From Owenia fusiformis (lineage: Eukaryota > Annelida > Polychaeta > Sabellida > Oweniidae): 64,000 nt of DNA. Below the pieces are notes generated by a model. It saw only the letters and a program-made list of their open reading frames with translations, did no database searches and had not been told where the DNA came from. Below are positions 38,001 through 48,570 of the stretch, one piece after another. The stretch covers positions 23,605,754-23,669,753 of the forward strand of contig CAIIXF020000011.1 of assembly GCA_903813345.2 (NCBI GenBank). The letters run 5' to 3'. Each line of letters starts with the position of its first letter. Position 1 is the first letter of the stretch. Position numbers and translations under genes: made by a program.

Positions 38001-41000
38001 GAGGTTTCCTTTGCCCCATGTATAAGCGTTAACCTTGTGTATGCTATTTTACACCACAAAGGTAAATTGGATCCGACAAAATCTCAGTAAGAGAGTAAAC
38101 TGTCCCTGTGCATACTGTCCCATTGAAGTCCCATAAGGCATAAACTTATGAGATAAATGATACTTTCAAAAGCAAGGTAGAACATAATAAATTTGAACAA
38201 TTTTTATGTTATATACTTGGGTGCATCAAAAAGTTTTGCAATTTTGACACTATCTCAAGTTCTACATTTAACTTTGCTTTGGAATTTGGCACAATTATAG
38301 ATCATATATCTATACATAATGTGTCATGATTTGTATGCTCATCTGTGATTAGTCAAAAAGATATGGTTGCTATGGTAACTGGACCCTAGGGTACTCGGTT
38401 CCACCTAAAATATGTTAATTTTAAATTCTATTATATTCTGTTATTATTATGATTCAGTCACCAAAATTACAGATTTGTGTGTCTTTTCATTCCCATTTTC
38501 TATTTCTTATTGTTCTGATGACACAACACAAGACTTATGACATATGGATTTACATTGTGATGTAGATTGTGGGGAGAACTTGTAAATTCTGGCAGCCATT
38601 TTGTTTCAAGTATATTTTTGGCTACAAACCCCACTTCAATATGGACAACGCAAGGCCCCATACAAGTAGGGTGGCAATGGATGCTCTAGAGGACCTAGAT
38701 TGAGAGCGTGTACCAAAGGTAGCTTACTCCCCAGACACATCACCCTGTGACTTCTTCTTGTTCAGTCATATGAAGAAGGGATTGAGGGGCATGCGCTTTG
38801 ATACCCAGGAGGAACTTGCCGCAGCCGTGAGGAAGCGATTTGCTGTTTTATCAGCAGGGGGATTTCAGGCTGTCTTCAGAGACTTGGTCCACAGACATCA
38901 ACAATGTTTGGCAGCTGGGGGCAATTATTTTGAATAATTTGAGAACAATGTTTGCAGAAAATTGATAATAGGATTTTGAAAACAATATTTTAATATGCAG
39001 AAAATTGTTAATATGAGACTAAACAAGGTGTTGGCAAATTGATGTCATTTATTCTTTTTATTGCGTAATAATAAATTTGCATGGAACCATAAGGTCGCAT
39101 CTTATGTTGCTATGACAACCATATTTTCTTAAAAAATGAAGATCCGGTCTCCAAATTTTACATGTATGTCCAAAAATGTATGATCACTGTATGTGCCAAA
39201 TATGATGACATAACTCAATATAGTTATTGCGATAGAGTCAAAATTGCAAAATTTTTTGATGCACCCAAGTATATGTTTTTATTAATAGTGTATCTCAAGA
39301 CTCAAAATAACAGTAGAAGTGATGTCATATTGCCTTTGTAAATCAGAAATTTTTGTTGGTTTCAAGCTTATACATAAACCAGTACTACCTATATTTCAGA
39401 TAACATTGAAAATCTACCAATTCATGAATTCACAAAGTTGGCTTATACCACCTATATAACTTCAGGTGACATTGAAAAAATTGCTTGAATATTAAATGCA
39501 CTTGCAAAAATATTATATATACACTTTTGTAAGCGGTCCAAAAATGTCAAGTCCTGCTTCTTATTTTACAGCGAGGCAGTGGGTTCATATGCGGAAAACC
39601 AGCGAATCACTGCAGTTCGTAAAGTCTACCAGCGTGCGGTCATCAACCCTATGATAGGTATAGAGCAAGTCTGGAAGGAGTACAATCAGTATGAACAGGT
39701 AATAAAGCAATATCAAAAGTAAAACAAATATGTTAAGAAAGAGCTTTATGGAAATGTTTGAAGTGACATCGTCGTAGTGATATCTTCAAGGCTAACCAAT
39801 TAAGCGTGGCGTATTCTCCTCTTTGAGGGGAGGCGCAACATCAATATCCTGTATGCCCCTTATATGTTTGATTGGTTAAAAGACACTCTTTGTCAAAGTA
39901 ATAAAATTAACAATTTTGGCATCACCAAGTGTTTGTTCTCCAGTTTATGCTTTTTTGTTTGTTTTCTGAAAAATTGCCTCATTCAGAAGGTTGGTGCCAT
40001 TAAACATATATCAAACTTTGAAAGGCCAAATGTTATAAAAAGCAATATTAAGGGTTGTATTCTCTCCATTAAATGCACAATTTACTCCAGTGATCACATT
40101 CATTCTTTAAGAAATAAATAAATTTTTATTATTACTGTAGGCCATCAATCCATTAATTGCCAAGAAGATGGTAGAAGACAGAGGGAAGGCTTACGCTAAT
40201 GCTAAGAGAGTCTCTAAAGAATATGAAAATATGACAAAGGGCCTCCAGAGGAATCTACCCTCAATCCCACCCACCAATACACCGGAGGAAGCCAAGCAGG
40301 TACATTTGAGCATTGACTGAAATTAACATAATATATTGTCAATCCTGTATATCTGAACAACTCTCTAATCCAAACACCTCTCAATGTGAACACTTTTTCA
40401 GTCCAATTTTTATGTCACCTTCAGAAGTCACCAACTTTTTGTTGACTGTGTTCAGATGACAGTGTTCGGCAGTTGTTGTCAGGCATGTGGCAGTCAGTTG
40501 TGTCTCAGATAGCAGGTGGTGACATTTTGCATGTTAGTGCCTTGTTTAATCTGCCATAGACTTCCATGTTAAAAAACCTTAAAATGTAAACATCTGAAAA
40601 TCTGAAAAGCTTTTTGCTGCTCCCTTTGGCATTCGGATTAGACTAGACAGATTTTACTGTCAATTCTTTCTTGGAGTTCGTAACTCAAGTTAAAAACATT
40701 ATTTCTACAATTTATCATATTAAGTCAACAAGTATTTCCAGGTCTACCAAGTACATCGCCAGTCAGGCGACTGTTAATTTGAACCCTGTGGATTTCCACC
40801 TCTTACTAGTCCACTCATAGGAAATCCAAAACTTTTGTGTTAATGTCATTTTACATGCCTATTCTACTTTCAAGATTATTATGCAGAGTTAGCCATACAA
40901 AGTGTCAAGCTCTCTTAAAATGTAACAAACTAAATCTCAATTCATCAAAAGTGATCCACCTTGTATTAAAATCCTGTTATGATACATGAATGAATGTTAT

Positions 41001-44000
41001 ATTTAAAGCATTATTTTGACATTTTTCAGGTTGAACTTTGGAAAAAATATATCAGTTGGGAAAAGAGTAACCCTCTGAGGACAGAAGACCATGCGAAGAT
41101 GACAACGAGGGTTATGTTTGCATTTGAGCAGTGTCTCCTCTGCCTTGGGCACCATCCTGATATTTGGTATGAGGCTGCTTGTTACTTGGAACAATCAAGT
41201 AAATTACTCACAGAAAAAGGGGTATGTAGCATACGTCCATTGATTTAACTCTATAGCAGTTTTTCAGTAATTCAGTAATAAATTTTGCTGACTGTACTAT
41301 AGTAGTGTACCTGGTACTTCTCCGAAACACATGTTATTGTAAAAAGGACTACATTTCCAAATCCAATGAAATGATCTCATAAACTAGGAGTTAAAAAAAA
41401 CAACACTTATTTTTGATTTATTCACTGCATCTGAAAATATAACGATTTTTAAATTCTTGGCAGTGTGAGATGTACTTGTACTGTACATTGTTTTTTAGTC
41501 TAAATATCCAGGTTCATGCAGTGCCTACATATACATCAAAATGTATCTTATGTATCTCTCTTTACAAGTCAATTCCAGATCAAATTTACTCATAATGTAC
41601 ATCCTCATATTAAAAAGCTTTAGCCCCAGGTTGGACTTCAGTTTGAGCTACTGATTAAAAGTCAAATTCTCTATTTCTAGGACCAGAACTCAGCTAAACA
41701 ATTTGCAGATGAAGCTGCCCTGATCTATGAACGTTCCACCTCTACACTCATGAAGTCTAATATGTTACTCTTCTTCGCTTATGCAGACTTTGAGGAGGTT
41801 AGTAATAGTTAGCCAGGCTCTGGTGGTGCAATATGTTGGCACCTCACATATAACAGTGGCGTAGCGTGGCAATTTTACTAGGGGACGCAAAATTCCAAAA
41901 TTGGGATGGGGGGGGGGGTTTACCCGACACGCATTCATTTCCACTTGAAATTTACTCATAAGTACTCATTATAAGTCTTGTAGAAATTCAAGCAAAAATA
42001 TTTAATGTATCGTTAAGAATGAATGGAGAAATCTAGCTAATTTATTTAGGATCCAGGAAGTGCAATTTACGTTATCAAACGTTGTAAAAATCTTACCTGA
42101 ATAATTTACACTGAACAAAAAGATGTCTGCAGCAGACAGCACTGTTGATTACTCTTATTCAATGTCTTCCGATAAGATTTATGGATGAAAGGTACAGCCA
42201 AATCTTGCTTGAATATTATTATAGTATATAGATATTAGCGTAATTGATTAACTATCCCTAATCATTAAATTCAAAAGATACTTACGCCAAAACTGGAGCT
42301 GGATTCGGCACATGAGCAGTCATTGTGTACTTAATACAGGGAGGTCATATGAATTACATAAGAGTATTCACGAAATTATGAGAGTATAATTTGAACAATG
42401 GCTTTGCTTATTAAAACTTGAGAAATTTAGAATTTCCAAATATTCAGATAAACATTGGATTGTTCCAGTGGACGCATTTGCGTACTTTGCGTAAACGACG
42501 CTACGCCACTGTATAAAAAATACAAAAATAAATGTTGGCACCTCACAGTATATTTGTCTAATTCGGTATGCTTTGATACAAGACCAAACAAAACTCCAAA
42601 ATCTGTTGGACCCATATGAATTTAGGCTTGAACAAAAGTGAGATTATTAGCTTGGATTATAGTACAATTTCAACTCAAATTAGTCATGAACGCTTTGTCG
42701 TTCATTTGTTTAAATTTGAATAAATTTAGTCCATTTTTAATTAGGATAACAAAATAAAATAAGATATTAGATTTTTGTTTCTCTTTAGTCTTGATTTAAT
42801 GACCTTTTGCCTCAGCCCAACAAATGGGAAACTATTTCATTGCAATAACACATAGGACTTATTCAATTTGTATTTCTAATTGTAGGGTCGAATGAAATAT
42901 GAAAAAGTTCACAGTATTTACAAAAAGGCTCTAGGGTCACAGGACCTTGATCCAACATTAGTAAGTATAACACAAATGTCAAAATAAAAGTGACATATAT
43001 AAGTTATATTGTACAATGTAATATCAAATGCTCCTATACTTGATGAAATTGCTCTGACAACAAATTCAGACTAGACAATTGCTCTGACCAGCATATAGCC
43101 CTGACAAGTCATGCAAATCTAAAGAAGAGCCTGACATGGATGTTTGAATACTGTATAAGTGGTAATTTTGCCTAATCATTTAATTTGCCTATTTCCTAAT
43201 TTTTGCCAGGTTCGGAAAATTAAATGTCGGAAATATAGTCTAGTTTATAATGTTATCCAATGGGAGGTTTCTTGTCATTAGGAAAATTAAAATTAGGAAA
43301 ATGATGAAATTTGACCATTCGGAAAATTAACCACTCGGATTAAATACCACTTATACAGTATTCTGTCTCTTATTTTCATAATAGCTTTTACACTTCATCA
43401 TCAGCAAACACATAGGTATTTAGTATTATGATCCTAAATACTAACTCAGTGCTTAAGAAGATGTGCAATCTAATTTTCTTTTTTCAGGTTTATATCCAGT
43501 ATATGAAATTTGGGAGAAGGGCCGAGGGCATTAAATCAGCAAGGGCATTATTTAAGATGGCCAGAGAAGATTCTAGATGTAAATACCATATTTATATAGC
43601 AGCTGCCTTAATGGAATACTACACTAGTAAAGTAAGCTATATATCTTATTAGTGTCAGCTTTATTTTTGTGTTCCAATTTTATTATTGGTATATGGAGGT
43701 CAGTATCTCCATTTTTGTATTCCTGTCTGTAGCAAATGCATCACTTGTAAATGCAACCAGTGGATGACACAGTGTCATGTTAATGTCTTGTTTCCATTTT
43801 TTCACAAAGTAGCATACCCTTCTCTAGAAACCCCATGTTAAGAAAGGCATATTACCATATCTTCATTTCCAGGATTAATTGCTGCATAATATTCATAACA
43901 TGTGTTACTCCCTTCTTTTCAGGACAAAAGTGTTGCATTTAAAATATTTGAGCTTGGGCTAAAGAAGTATGGGAGCATTCCAGAATATGTACTTGCATAT

Positions 44001-47000
44001 TTAGAGTACATGTCTCATTTAAATGGTAAGTCCAGTATCAATGTGTCATTTCTCTCTTCTGAACCCTAAGCAGGAATGAACAGGCATGAACCAATATATT
44101 GAAATATTCTGGTTTTGAGATATTTTAAGTTAAATTACCCCTGCACATTATATAAATGGAGGGATACATTTTTTCAACAACAGTCTCATAACAGGATATA
44201 TGATATGAGACTTGTATGTACTGGTAATTTTGGATTCAAGGTTTATCCCAAGCAAAATATGTTTATATCATGAGATTACACAAATTCCCCTGTATTCATT
44301 TTGTAAATGTCATAATTTAATAAATCTAATTTTCAGAGGAAAACAACACTCGGGTGCTTTTTGAGAGAGCACTCTCTTCGGGTGCTTTGGAGGCAGATAA
44401 GGCAAAGTTAGTATCAAATTACATAGTCCCCCAAGAATTATTTATCAACTGGGTGTGTAACTCTCATATTATCTATTATTACTATTAGACTATCACAACA
44501 TTTCATGATTATGTTTTAATTTAATGGATAAAGGATTTTGAAGAGTAGTGAATGTTTGAAATTCCCATTTGATGCAGTACTAGGTTATTTAAATACTGCA
44601 ATCTGTATGGAAACCCTCTTTCTACTGCATTATATATCTTCTGGTGTCTCATTTAAATTGAAATTGTTCTTTAGAAAAAAACAAATCCTAATTGAAGCAT
44701 TGCTAGCTTGTATAAAGGTCAGATCAACTGTATTGATCATTGCCATGTTTCTTTCGATATTTACTAGCTCGAATCTTTACTCTCTTATATCAACATTCTC
44801 TGATTTCAGTGAGATCTGGGCCACATTTCTTGAGTTTGAGACTCAGATTGGTGACCTTGCCAGTATACTGAAAGTGGAGAAGCGCAGGGCACAGTTATGT
44901 GAGGGAAAGGTAATAGGGCATTTTGTAGACTGAAAAAGATGCTAGTGAAAGTTGTATATTTTACAGCCAGTTTAACAGTAAATTGATACGACTCAAAATT
45001 TTATGCCATGTTTTGGTTGATCTAAGGGTTGACGGGTGGAAATATGATTACCACAATTAAATATGTTGGCATTCAGTTCTTTACCCAATTAGTAACCAGT
45101 TAGTAAGTCCAATGCCAAGAGCAAAAATTGATTGCCACTGGCAGTCGGGCAGCTTTGAATTTCTAAACCTTGTTGAACTGATAAGTTGTTTTTGTGATTT
45201 CAGTTTGGCAGTGAAACAGCTTTATTGGTTGACAGGTACAAATACATGGACCTTTACCCTTGCTCCAATGCAGAACTCAGGGCTTTGCAATATAAAGTAA
45301 GTTTGCTGAAAATATAGACTTACTTTCTGTCTCACCCAAATCAAACAAAATTTGACATGTTAACTTCCCACAGTCTGTCTTATAAATGTGAGGATCTTTC
45401 TCGATTTCAAGAGAGTTATTTCCTCACATATGTTTTTTATGTGGCACACACAGGTCCGTAACATTTGACTAATTTGAACTGTGAACATACGAAAATGTAA
45501 ATACCTTCAGTAGAACTCCTTGAATTGAAAAATACTTCTTTATTTTTGGAAAAATATTTGAATCATTAATATTCCTTGCTATTTTCCAAAAAACTTGTAC
45601 AAATGAAGTTGAAAAGTGTTTTAGGGTTTTCAATTAAGATGAGTGGTACGCTGGCTTCATCAAATTGGACAACAGAATAGCAAAGGACAAGTCTCATTTA
45701 AATCTACAATATGTAAAAATATCAAAATTGTCCAAAGCAGGCGTAACGTGCAGTTGACTGATGAACTTCTTTCTTCAAACCGAGGCTAGTCTTTTGACAT
45801 TTGGGTTACATGATTGTCTTGTATTTGCTCATTTCTTATTCCTATGTGTTTTCAGGATTTATCACGTCAGGCTAAAACACCTGGTTTCCTTAGCAACACA
45901 CCTGAACCAATCAAGACTGAAGCAGAGGAGAAGTCTACTACTGAAGTTAAGAAATCAAGTGTATACCCAAAGCCAGATCTCAATCAAATGATACCATTTA
46001 AACCCAGAAAAATAGTCCGTAAGTATGAAGAAGGGTATTATGAAAATCAATCCTGTCCACTTTTGTTTCTTTGTCTGTGTTTTCCCAGCGGAATGTGACT
46101 TACAGAATTATTAAAAGCTGCTAACTCCATCGATTCATTCTTCAACAGACACTTTTCACCTACTCATTCCTCTTTATAGTTAATGAATTAGTTAATGAAG
46201 TTAATGAAAACACAATGAAATCCTGTGCCAAGGGCTGATGGTCAGTTCACCCATGTGGGGATCAAACCCACGACCCCTCGCTTGCCGGCCAATTGTTTTA
46301 CCACTGAAACATTATACTCAAAATTATAAAGGTTAATAAACAAATTAAAAATAACTCTTCACTTTTGGAATGTAATGACACAATATGAACAATATGTTTT
46401 TGTTCGCTTCATCATTCACAAAAACATGTTCTACTCTCCCTTGTATATCGATGTGAGGATTGAAAATATGAAAAATTCTATTTTGCAGCTACAGGCAACC
46501 ATCCCATTCCTGGTGGAGTTTTTCCCCCACCACCCGCTGCATCAGAACTCTTGTCGAAGCTACCACCACCTACATCTTTTAAAGTAAGTGTATGTTTTTA
46601 GAGGTCTTGTCTTGAGTCTTATTTCATGTATTTTAAATCCATTTCTGAATCGTAATATTTTTTCCAATTATCATACCACTGGGATACAGAGAAAATGTCC
46701 ATTTTTGTCTCCATATTTGTTTGATCATCTGTCGTAATTCTTCAGTGTCCATGTCCAAATAGATAGTACCAGTGATTACTGTACAGCAGCAATGATAACT
46801 AATATACCATATGTGTTCTCTTTTCATTTTTTGACATAAGTTCAGTGATTTATTTTGAGTTTTTTAATGTATTTTCAGGGTCCCTTTGTTGTCATGGACA
46901 AATTTATGGAAAATTTTGCGAAATTGGCACTGCCAGATGGTAAGTAAATACTGTAAAACAATATATGTGCTCTGATCACCATAGTATTGAAACAATTGGT

Positions 47001-47566
47001 TGACACAACCAGCTGAGATTATGGAAATGCGCTTGCACCCATCTGAAAACCTTTTTTTAACCAATTAAAAGTAGAAAAATTAAGATGTATTTTTGACCTG
47101 CTGGACACCACTGTAAAAATTTGAATTGTGCCCCACACTGAAAATAGTTATCTTAAGTGGTTAGTCTTATTTCAAAACTTTTGAACCATTAATTCAAGCA
47201 AAATATTGATTCATTTTATATTTCCATACTTACAGAATTGAAGTCCCGTATATGACCCATTAAAGTAAATAGTGACAGTAATAAATGAAAAAGCACACAG
47301 AGACTATACATTATTGCTTCAAAGGAAGAAAGATATTAAATGGAAAATTCCCCTTTTCCTTTTCAGGTCCAGTAGTAATAGAGAATGGAGTAGATGAATC
47401 TAAAATGGACTTGGGTACCCGGTTTTCATTGGACATTGCATCAGGGGCGAGAAAACGAAAGATTTTAAATTTAAAAAATGAAAATGAGGAGAGTGATGAT
47501 GAAGAAACAGTGGCGCCACCTGCGCATGATATTTATAGGGCAAGGCAGCATAAAAAAACTAAATGA
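20044..47566 (+). CDS. CSTF3: Cleavage stimulation factor subunit 3 (CstF-77, suppressor of forked homologue)
   Basis: Scaffold subunit of CstF, which binds GU-rich RNA downstream of poly(A) sites during pre-mRNA 3' end cleavage in the nucleus. Twenty exons: 20044-20070, 23532-23633, 23997-24092, 34798-34830, 35274-35371, 36217-36318, 39572-39698, 40141-40299, 41030-41221, 41681-41797, 42886-42960, 43488-43631, 43923-44025, 44337-44406, 44810-44909, 45204-45296, 45856-46018, 46489-46583, 46879-46939, 47367-47566. They join in frame to 718 residues plus TGA, close to the vertebrate length. Residues about 10-546 form the HAT (half-TPR) array, with blocks [71 protein letters not shown] and [11 protein letters not shown]. 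The C-terminal part holds [14 protein letters not shown] and ends [13 protein letters not shown]. All introns are GT-AG; the donor of intron 3 (GTTAAT) is the weakest. No broken exon. Confidence 0.97.
20220..21366. mobile_element. Possible hAT-like element in CSTF3 intron 1, with a nested MITE
   Basis: The left end CAGTGGCATAGCCAAG and the right end (complement TAGCATAGCCAGGATG) are inverted. A second inverted block (GGCAAAGTCAGCACCAT against TGATAGTGCTGACTTTGC) lies just inside each end. The far right tip is degraded and no clear target duplication was found. The interior has no transposase. Confidence 0.4.
20371..20596. mobile_element. Short hAT-like MITE with CAGGGCTCTC termini
   Basis: 226 bp bounded by CAGGGCTCTCGCCAGG and its inverted partner CCTGGTGAGAGCCCTG. 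Subterminal GTGTGG/GCACCACAC blocks also pair. Flanking 8-mers do not match well. Confidence 0.65.
21777..22106. repeat. Fold-back element, CSTF3 intron 1
   Basis: Arms of about 95 bp (21777-21872 and 22008-22106) are inverted copies sharing TTATAATGTTTATTTTTG, GCTTCCT-AAATTGATAATTTT and a CACAGG end. The centre holds a smaller palindrome, ACATGTGTTATAACTTATAA followed by CACATGT. No ORF. Confidence 0.75.
22232..22390. repeat. Second palindrome, CSTF3 intron 1
   Basis: Left arm AAAATGTATAAAAAAACGAG plus AAAATTCA pairs with TGAATTTTCTTGTTTTTTAT plus ACATTTT. Pairing continues outward through AGAAG/CTTCT and CTAGAAAAGA/TCTTTTCTCGG. A stem of roughly 70 bp with mismatches is possible in the transcript. 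Confidence 0.7.
22562..23020. repeat. 46-bp tandem repeat (about 7 copies) plus short variant units, CSTF3 intron 1
   Basis: The phrase GTTCTTAAGCGTTCAAACTT then AAAGAATTCATATTGACTCT then CACAAT repeats with a 46-bp period from about 22675. A leading block (22570-22670) has three shorter units around GAGTTCAAGCTGACTCTC. Confidence 0.88.
24093..24116 (+). promoter_or_regulatory. Weak 5' splice site of CSTF3 intron 3 with immediate in-frame stop
   Basis: Exon 3 ends GAG and is followed by GTTAAT, lacking the G at +5 and the purine at +3 found in most other donors of this gene. If not spliced, translation reads VNMKFNI and stops at TGA 24114-24116. The vertebrate gene splits at the same protein position (after the IEAE-type sequence). 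Confidence 0.7.
24588..24647. mobile_element. Minute inverted-repeat element (about 60 bp)
   Basis: CAGACCAGTAGCCAGGGGG on the left pairs with the complement of CCGGCTACGGGTCTGA on the right around GCGGCCGC. Typical of end-to-end remnants of hAT-like MITEs. Confidence 0.45.
25062..25175 (+). terminator. Candidate intronic poly(A) site in CSTF3 intron 3
   Basis: AATAAA at 25062-25067 is followed by GTGTGGTGTC at about 25102, then GATGTGTTAC, GTTGTGTTC and GTTGTGTTATT within 110 bp. This is the arrangement of a poly(A) signal with GU-rich downstream elements, the RNA feature bound by CstF. Use would give a short mRNA ending in intron 3. Other AATAAA hexamers occur in this intron (for example 30811). 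Confidence 0.5.
25176..27640. other. CSTF3 intron 3, unique-looking non-coding DNA
   Basis: AT-rich intron sequence. Only short ORFs occur and none is recognisable. No exon consistent with CSTF3 is missing here, since exons 3 and 4 join in frame. Confidence 0.6.
27650..30370. repeat. 30-bp minisatellite array 1 in CSTF3 intron 3 (about 90 units)
   Basis: Consensus of one unit: GTATGTTACTGTGGTCAC then TGGTTGTACTGA, 30 bp. Register is kept for long stretches, with higher-order blocks (for example about 29601-29750 is nearly repeated at about 29751-29900). A 30-bp period leaves reading frames open on both strands, producing long artefactual ORFs with [10 protein letters not shown]-like repeats. 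The transcribed strand is GT-rich. Confidence 0.95.
30371..31384. other. CSTF3 intron 3, spacer between arrays 1 and 2
   Basis: No gene recognised. Contains an AATAAA at 30811-30816 soon after array 1. Confidence 0.5.
31385..32715. repeat. 60-bp minisatellite array 2 in CSTF3 intron 3
   Basis: The unit reads CACCTGTCAATTAAAGGGC, ATTCCTGTCAATTATAGGG, then a TATATCAATCAATGAAAGGA-like end. The most regular part (32461-32700) has an exact 60-bp period; earlier units have indels. Each unit contains two CCTGTCAATTA half-units about 20-30 bp apart. Confidence 0.92.
32716..33654. other. CSTF3 intron 3, spacer between arrays 2 and 3
   Basis: AT-rich non-coding DNA; nothing recognised. Confidence 0.5.
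33655..34765. repeat. 30/60-bp minisatellite array 3 in CSTF3 intron 3
   Basis: A 60-bp higher-order unit made of two 30-bp halves: AAGTATGTTTTTGTTAACAC + TGATTGTGCC and CAGTATGTTACTATTGGTAT + TGATTGTGCC. The 30-bp half GTATGTTACTATTGGTAT-TGATTGTGCCAA matches the array 1 unit at about 21 of 30 positions. It ends about 30 bp before exon 4. Confidence 0.92.
35490..35984. mobile_element. MITE with TACTGTAAAAC termini, CSTF3 intron 5
   Basis: The left end TACTGTAAAACAGGTAATTTT and the complement of the right end TACTGTAAAACGGGTATTGTT form inverted termini. The interior is built from GGAAATTTTAGCGA and CTAACAATCG motifs. 495 bp, no ORF. Confidence 0.7.
36559..37006. mobile_element. hAT-like non-autonomous element, CSTF3 intron 6
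   Basis: Inverted termini TAGGGGTACCGCGA and (complement) TAGGGGTACCACGATACGA. Flanked by near-identical 8-bp sequences ATATGGAT (36551-36558) and ATATGGAG (37007-37014), a size typical of hAT target duplications. 448 bp, no ORF. Confidence 0.78.
37410..37534 (+). repeat. Dispersed repeat copy, GGCAGGTGGTGACA family
   Basis: Contains CACTTCCAGAAGTGGTAACA, TTTTTTTGTGGATGGC, TTTGGCAGT and AAATGGCAGGTGGTGACATG then TTAATGCCTTGTTT. The same word order occurs at 8040-8160 and 40412-40550, and partly at 7765-7806, 9055-9133 and 43728-43793. Confidence 0.6.
38216..39269. mobile_element. Internally deleted mariner element, CSTF3 intron 6
   Basis: Termini CTTGGGTGCATCAAAAAGTT then TTGCAATTTTGACACTATC (left) and the inverted equivalent at the right end are about 40 bp long. 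TA is present on both sides (38214-38215 and 39270-39271). At 1054 bp it carries only the C-terminal part of a transposase gene. Confidence 0.88.
38641..38937 (+). pseudogene. Mariner transposase C-terminal remnant
   Basis: Reads MDNARPHTS, an in-frame TGA after EDLD, then [15 protein letters not shown] and ends AAGGNYFE at TAA. The spacing between the Asp of MDN and the Asp of CDFF is 34 positions, the mariner signature. The stop codon and lack of the N-terminal two thirds make it non-functional. Confidence 0.88.
40412..40550 (+). repeat. Dispersed repeat copy, GGCAGGTGGTGACA family
   Basis: In CSTF3 intron 8: ATGTCACCTTCAGAAGTCACC, TTTTTGTTGACTGTGTTCAG, GCAGGTGGTGACATTTTGCA then TGTTAGTGCCTTGTTT. 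Aligns by eye with the copy at 37410-37534. Confidence 0.6.
41854..42511. mobile_element. hAT-like element with CAGTGGCGTAGCG termini, CSTF3 intron 10
   Basis: Starts CAGTGGCGTAGCG and ends CGCTACGCCACTG, perfect 13-bp inverted termini of a type widespread in animal hAT elements. 658 bp with no transposase. A word ATGTTGGCACCTCACA occurs on both sides (about 41833 and 42532). Confidence 0.8.
43146..43363. mobile_element. MITE with 19-bp perfect termini, CSTF3 intron 11
   Basis: GAATACTGTATAAGTGGTA at the left and its exact complement at the right flank 218 bp rich in GGAAAATTAA and CTAATT motifs. No ORF. Confidence 0.8.
46175..46320 (-). repeat. tRNA-derived SINE, CSTF3 intron 17
   Basis: On the minus strand, AGTGGTAAAACAATTGGCCG (A-box-like) is followed by GTGGGTTTGATCCCCACAT (B-box-like), then an unrelated body and a (TTAA)-rich tail at 46180-46217. 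This is the layout of a tRNA-headed SINE. The gap between the boxes and the missing acceptor stem exclude a functional tRNA. Confidence 0.6.
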
Positions 47567-47679
47567 TGAAAATTGTTTTCATCATGTATTTGAGAAATTA
47601 GTTATTTTTTTAAATGTAGAATAATAAGATTGCAATAGCTTTTATCTGCATGTACATGAAATTTCAATTACATATTTTA

Positions 47680-47685
47680 AATAAA
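47680..47685 (+). terminator. CSTF3: CSTF3 distal poly(A) signal
   Basis: AATAAA 114 bp after the CSTF3 stop codon, the first canonical hexamer downstream. Confidence 0.6.
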
Positions 47686-47961
47686 ACAATGATCTAATTA
47701 GTAATCAGCGCGCATACTTCACTGACTTAATATGAATTTATAAATATGAACGGATTGTTAGCAGGTAACTTATCATGGTTTTATGGGCTGGGGACAAGGA
47801 TGAAAATTTTGTTGGAATCACACAAAATACATTATATAAGATCAATATAATACATATTTTTGAGGGGAAATCACAATTGCCATCAAATCTACACATTTAG
47901 TATGTGAGTTATTCATGAGAAGCATATTTTCTTCGAGCTATTTAATTCCAAAATAAGGCAA

Positions 47962-48224
47962 TGTAAGCTGCTTTAATTTGACCACCATTTTAATATGGCA
48001 GATTGATGACAACCACCATATTAAGTCTCGGCAATTTTTTTAATAAATTCCGGGGATTCCCTTGCAGGATAAAAACATTTGTCGAAGATCTAGATCCATT
48101 GCTGGTTATTTTTTGAAAAATGAGAGCATTATTTGCATCATAAACCCTCTAATATCCACATTTTACTGATGGGTAAATCCGCCAAAATAAAGATTGCCCA
48201 ATCCGCCAAATTAAAGCAGCTTAA
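47962..48224. mobile_element. Palindromic MITE, family A copy 2
   Basis: The left end GTAAGCTGCTTTAATTTG and the inverted right end (CCAAATTAAAGCAGCTTA) match the family at 6225-6538. Shared interior phrases are CCATTTTAATATGGCAGATTG-like and TTTTACTGATGGGT. 263 bp. Confidence 0.7.
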
Positions 48225-48570
48225 AATATAAGGAAATTAGAGTGTTATCCAGTGGCCCAGTGTAAATGTAAAGCCTAGTATGCATTCTTGTGAATGTCTG
48301 TAAATTGCAAATACTCAAATAAACATAGATGCCATGAATCATGGATGTGCAAAAAACGAATAAAATCATAATAAATTAAGCTTGAATTGAGTTCAATGAA
48401 TTATATAGCATAAATAGAAACCTTGTGACTTTGTTTGGAATTCCTAAAATTCATTGTTCTCTGACTCTGACATCATTTATCTACCACAATTCTGTTAGGA
48501 ATTCTGATTATTTAAAGTTGGGGATGTTGAATTTCATAGTTTATGTAAATGTAAAGATGTCAGAATTGCA

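Noticed and set aside
46212-46305. tRNA gene
   Set aside because: A- and B-box words are present, but there is no closing acceptor stem or proper anticodon arm; better read as a SINE head.
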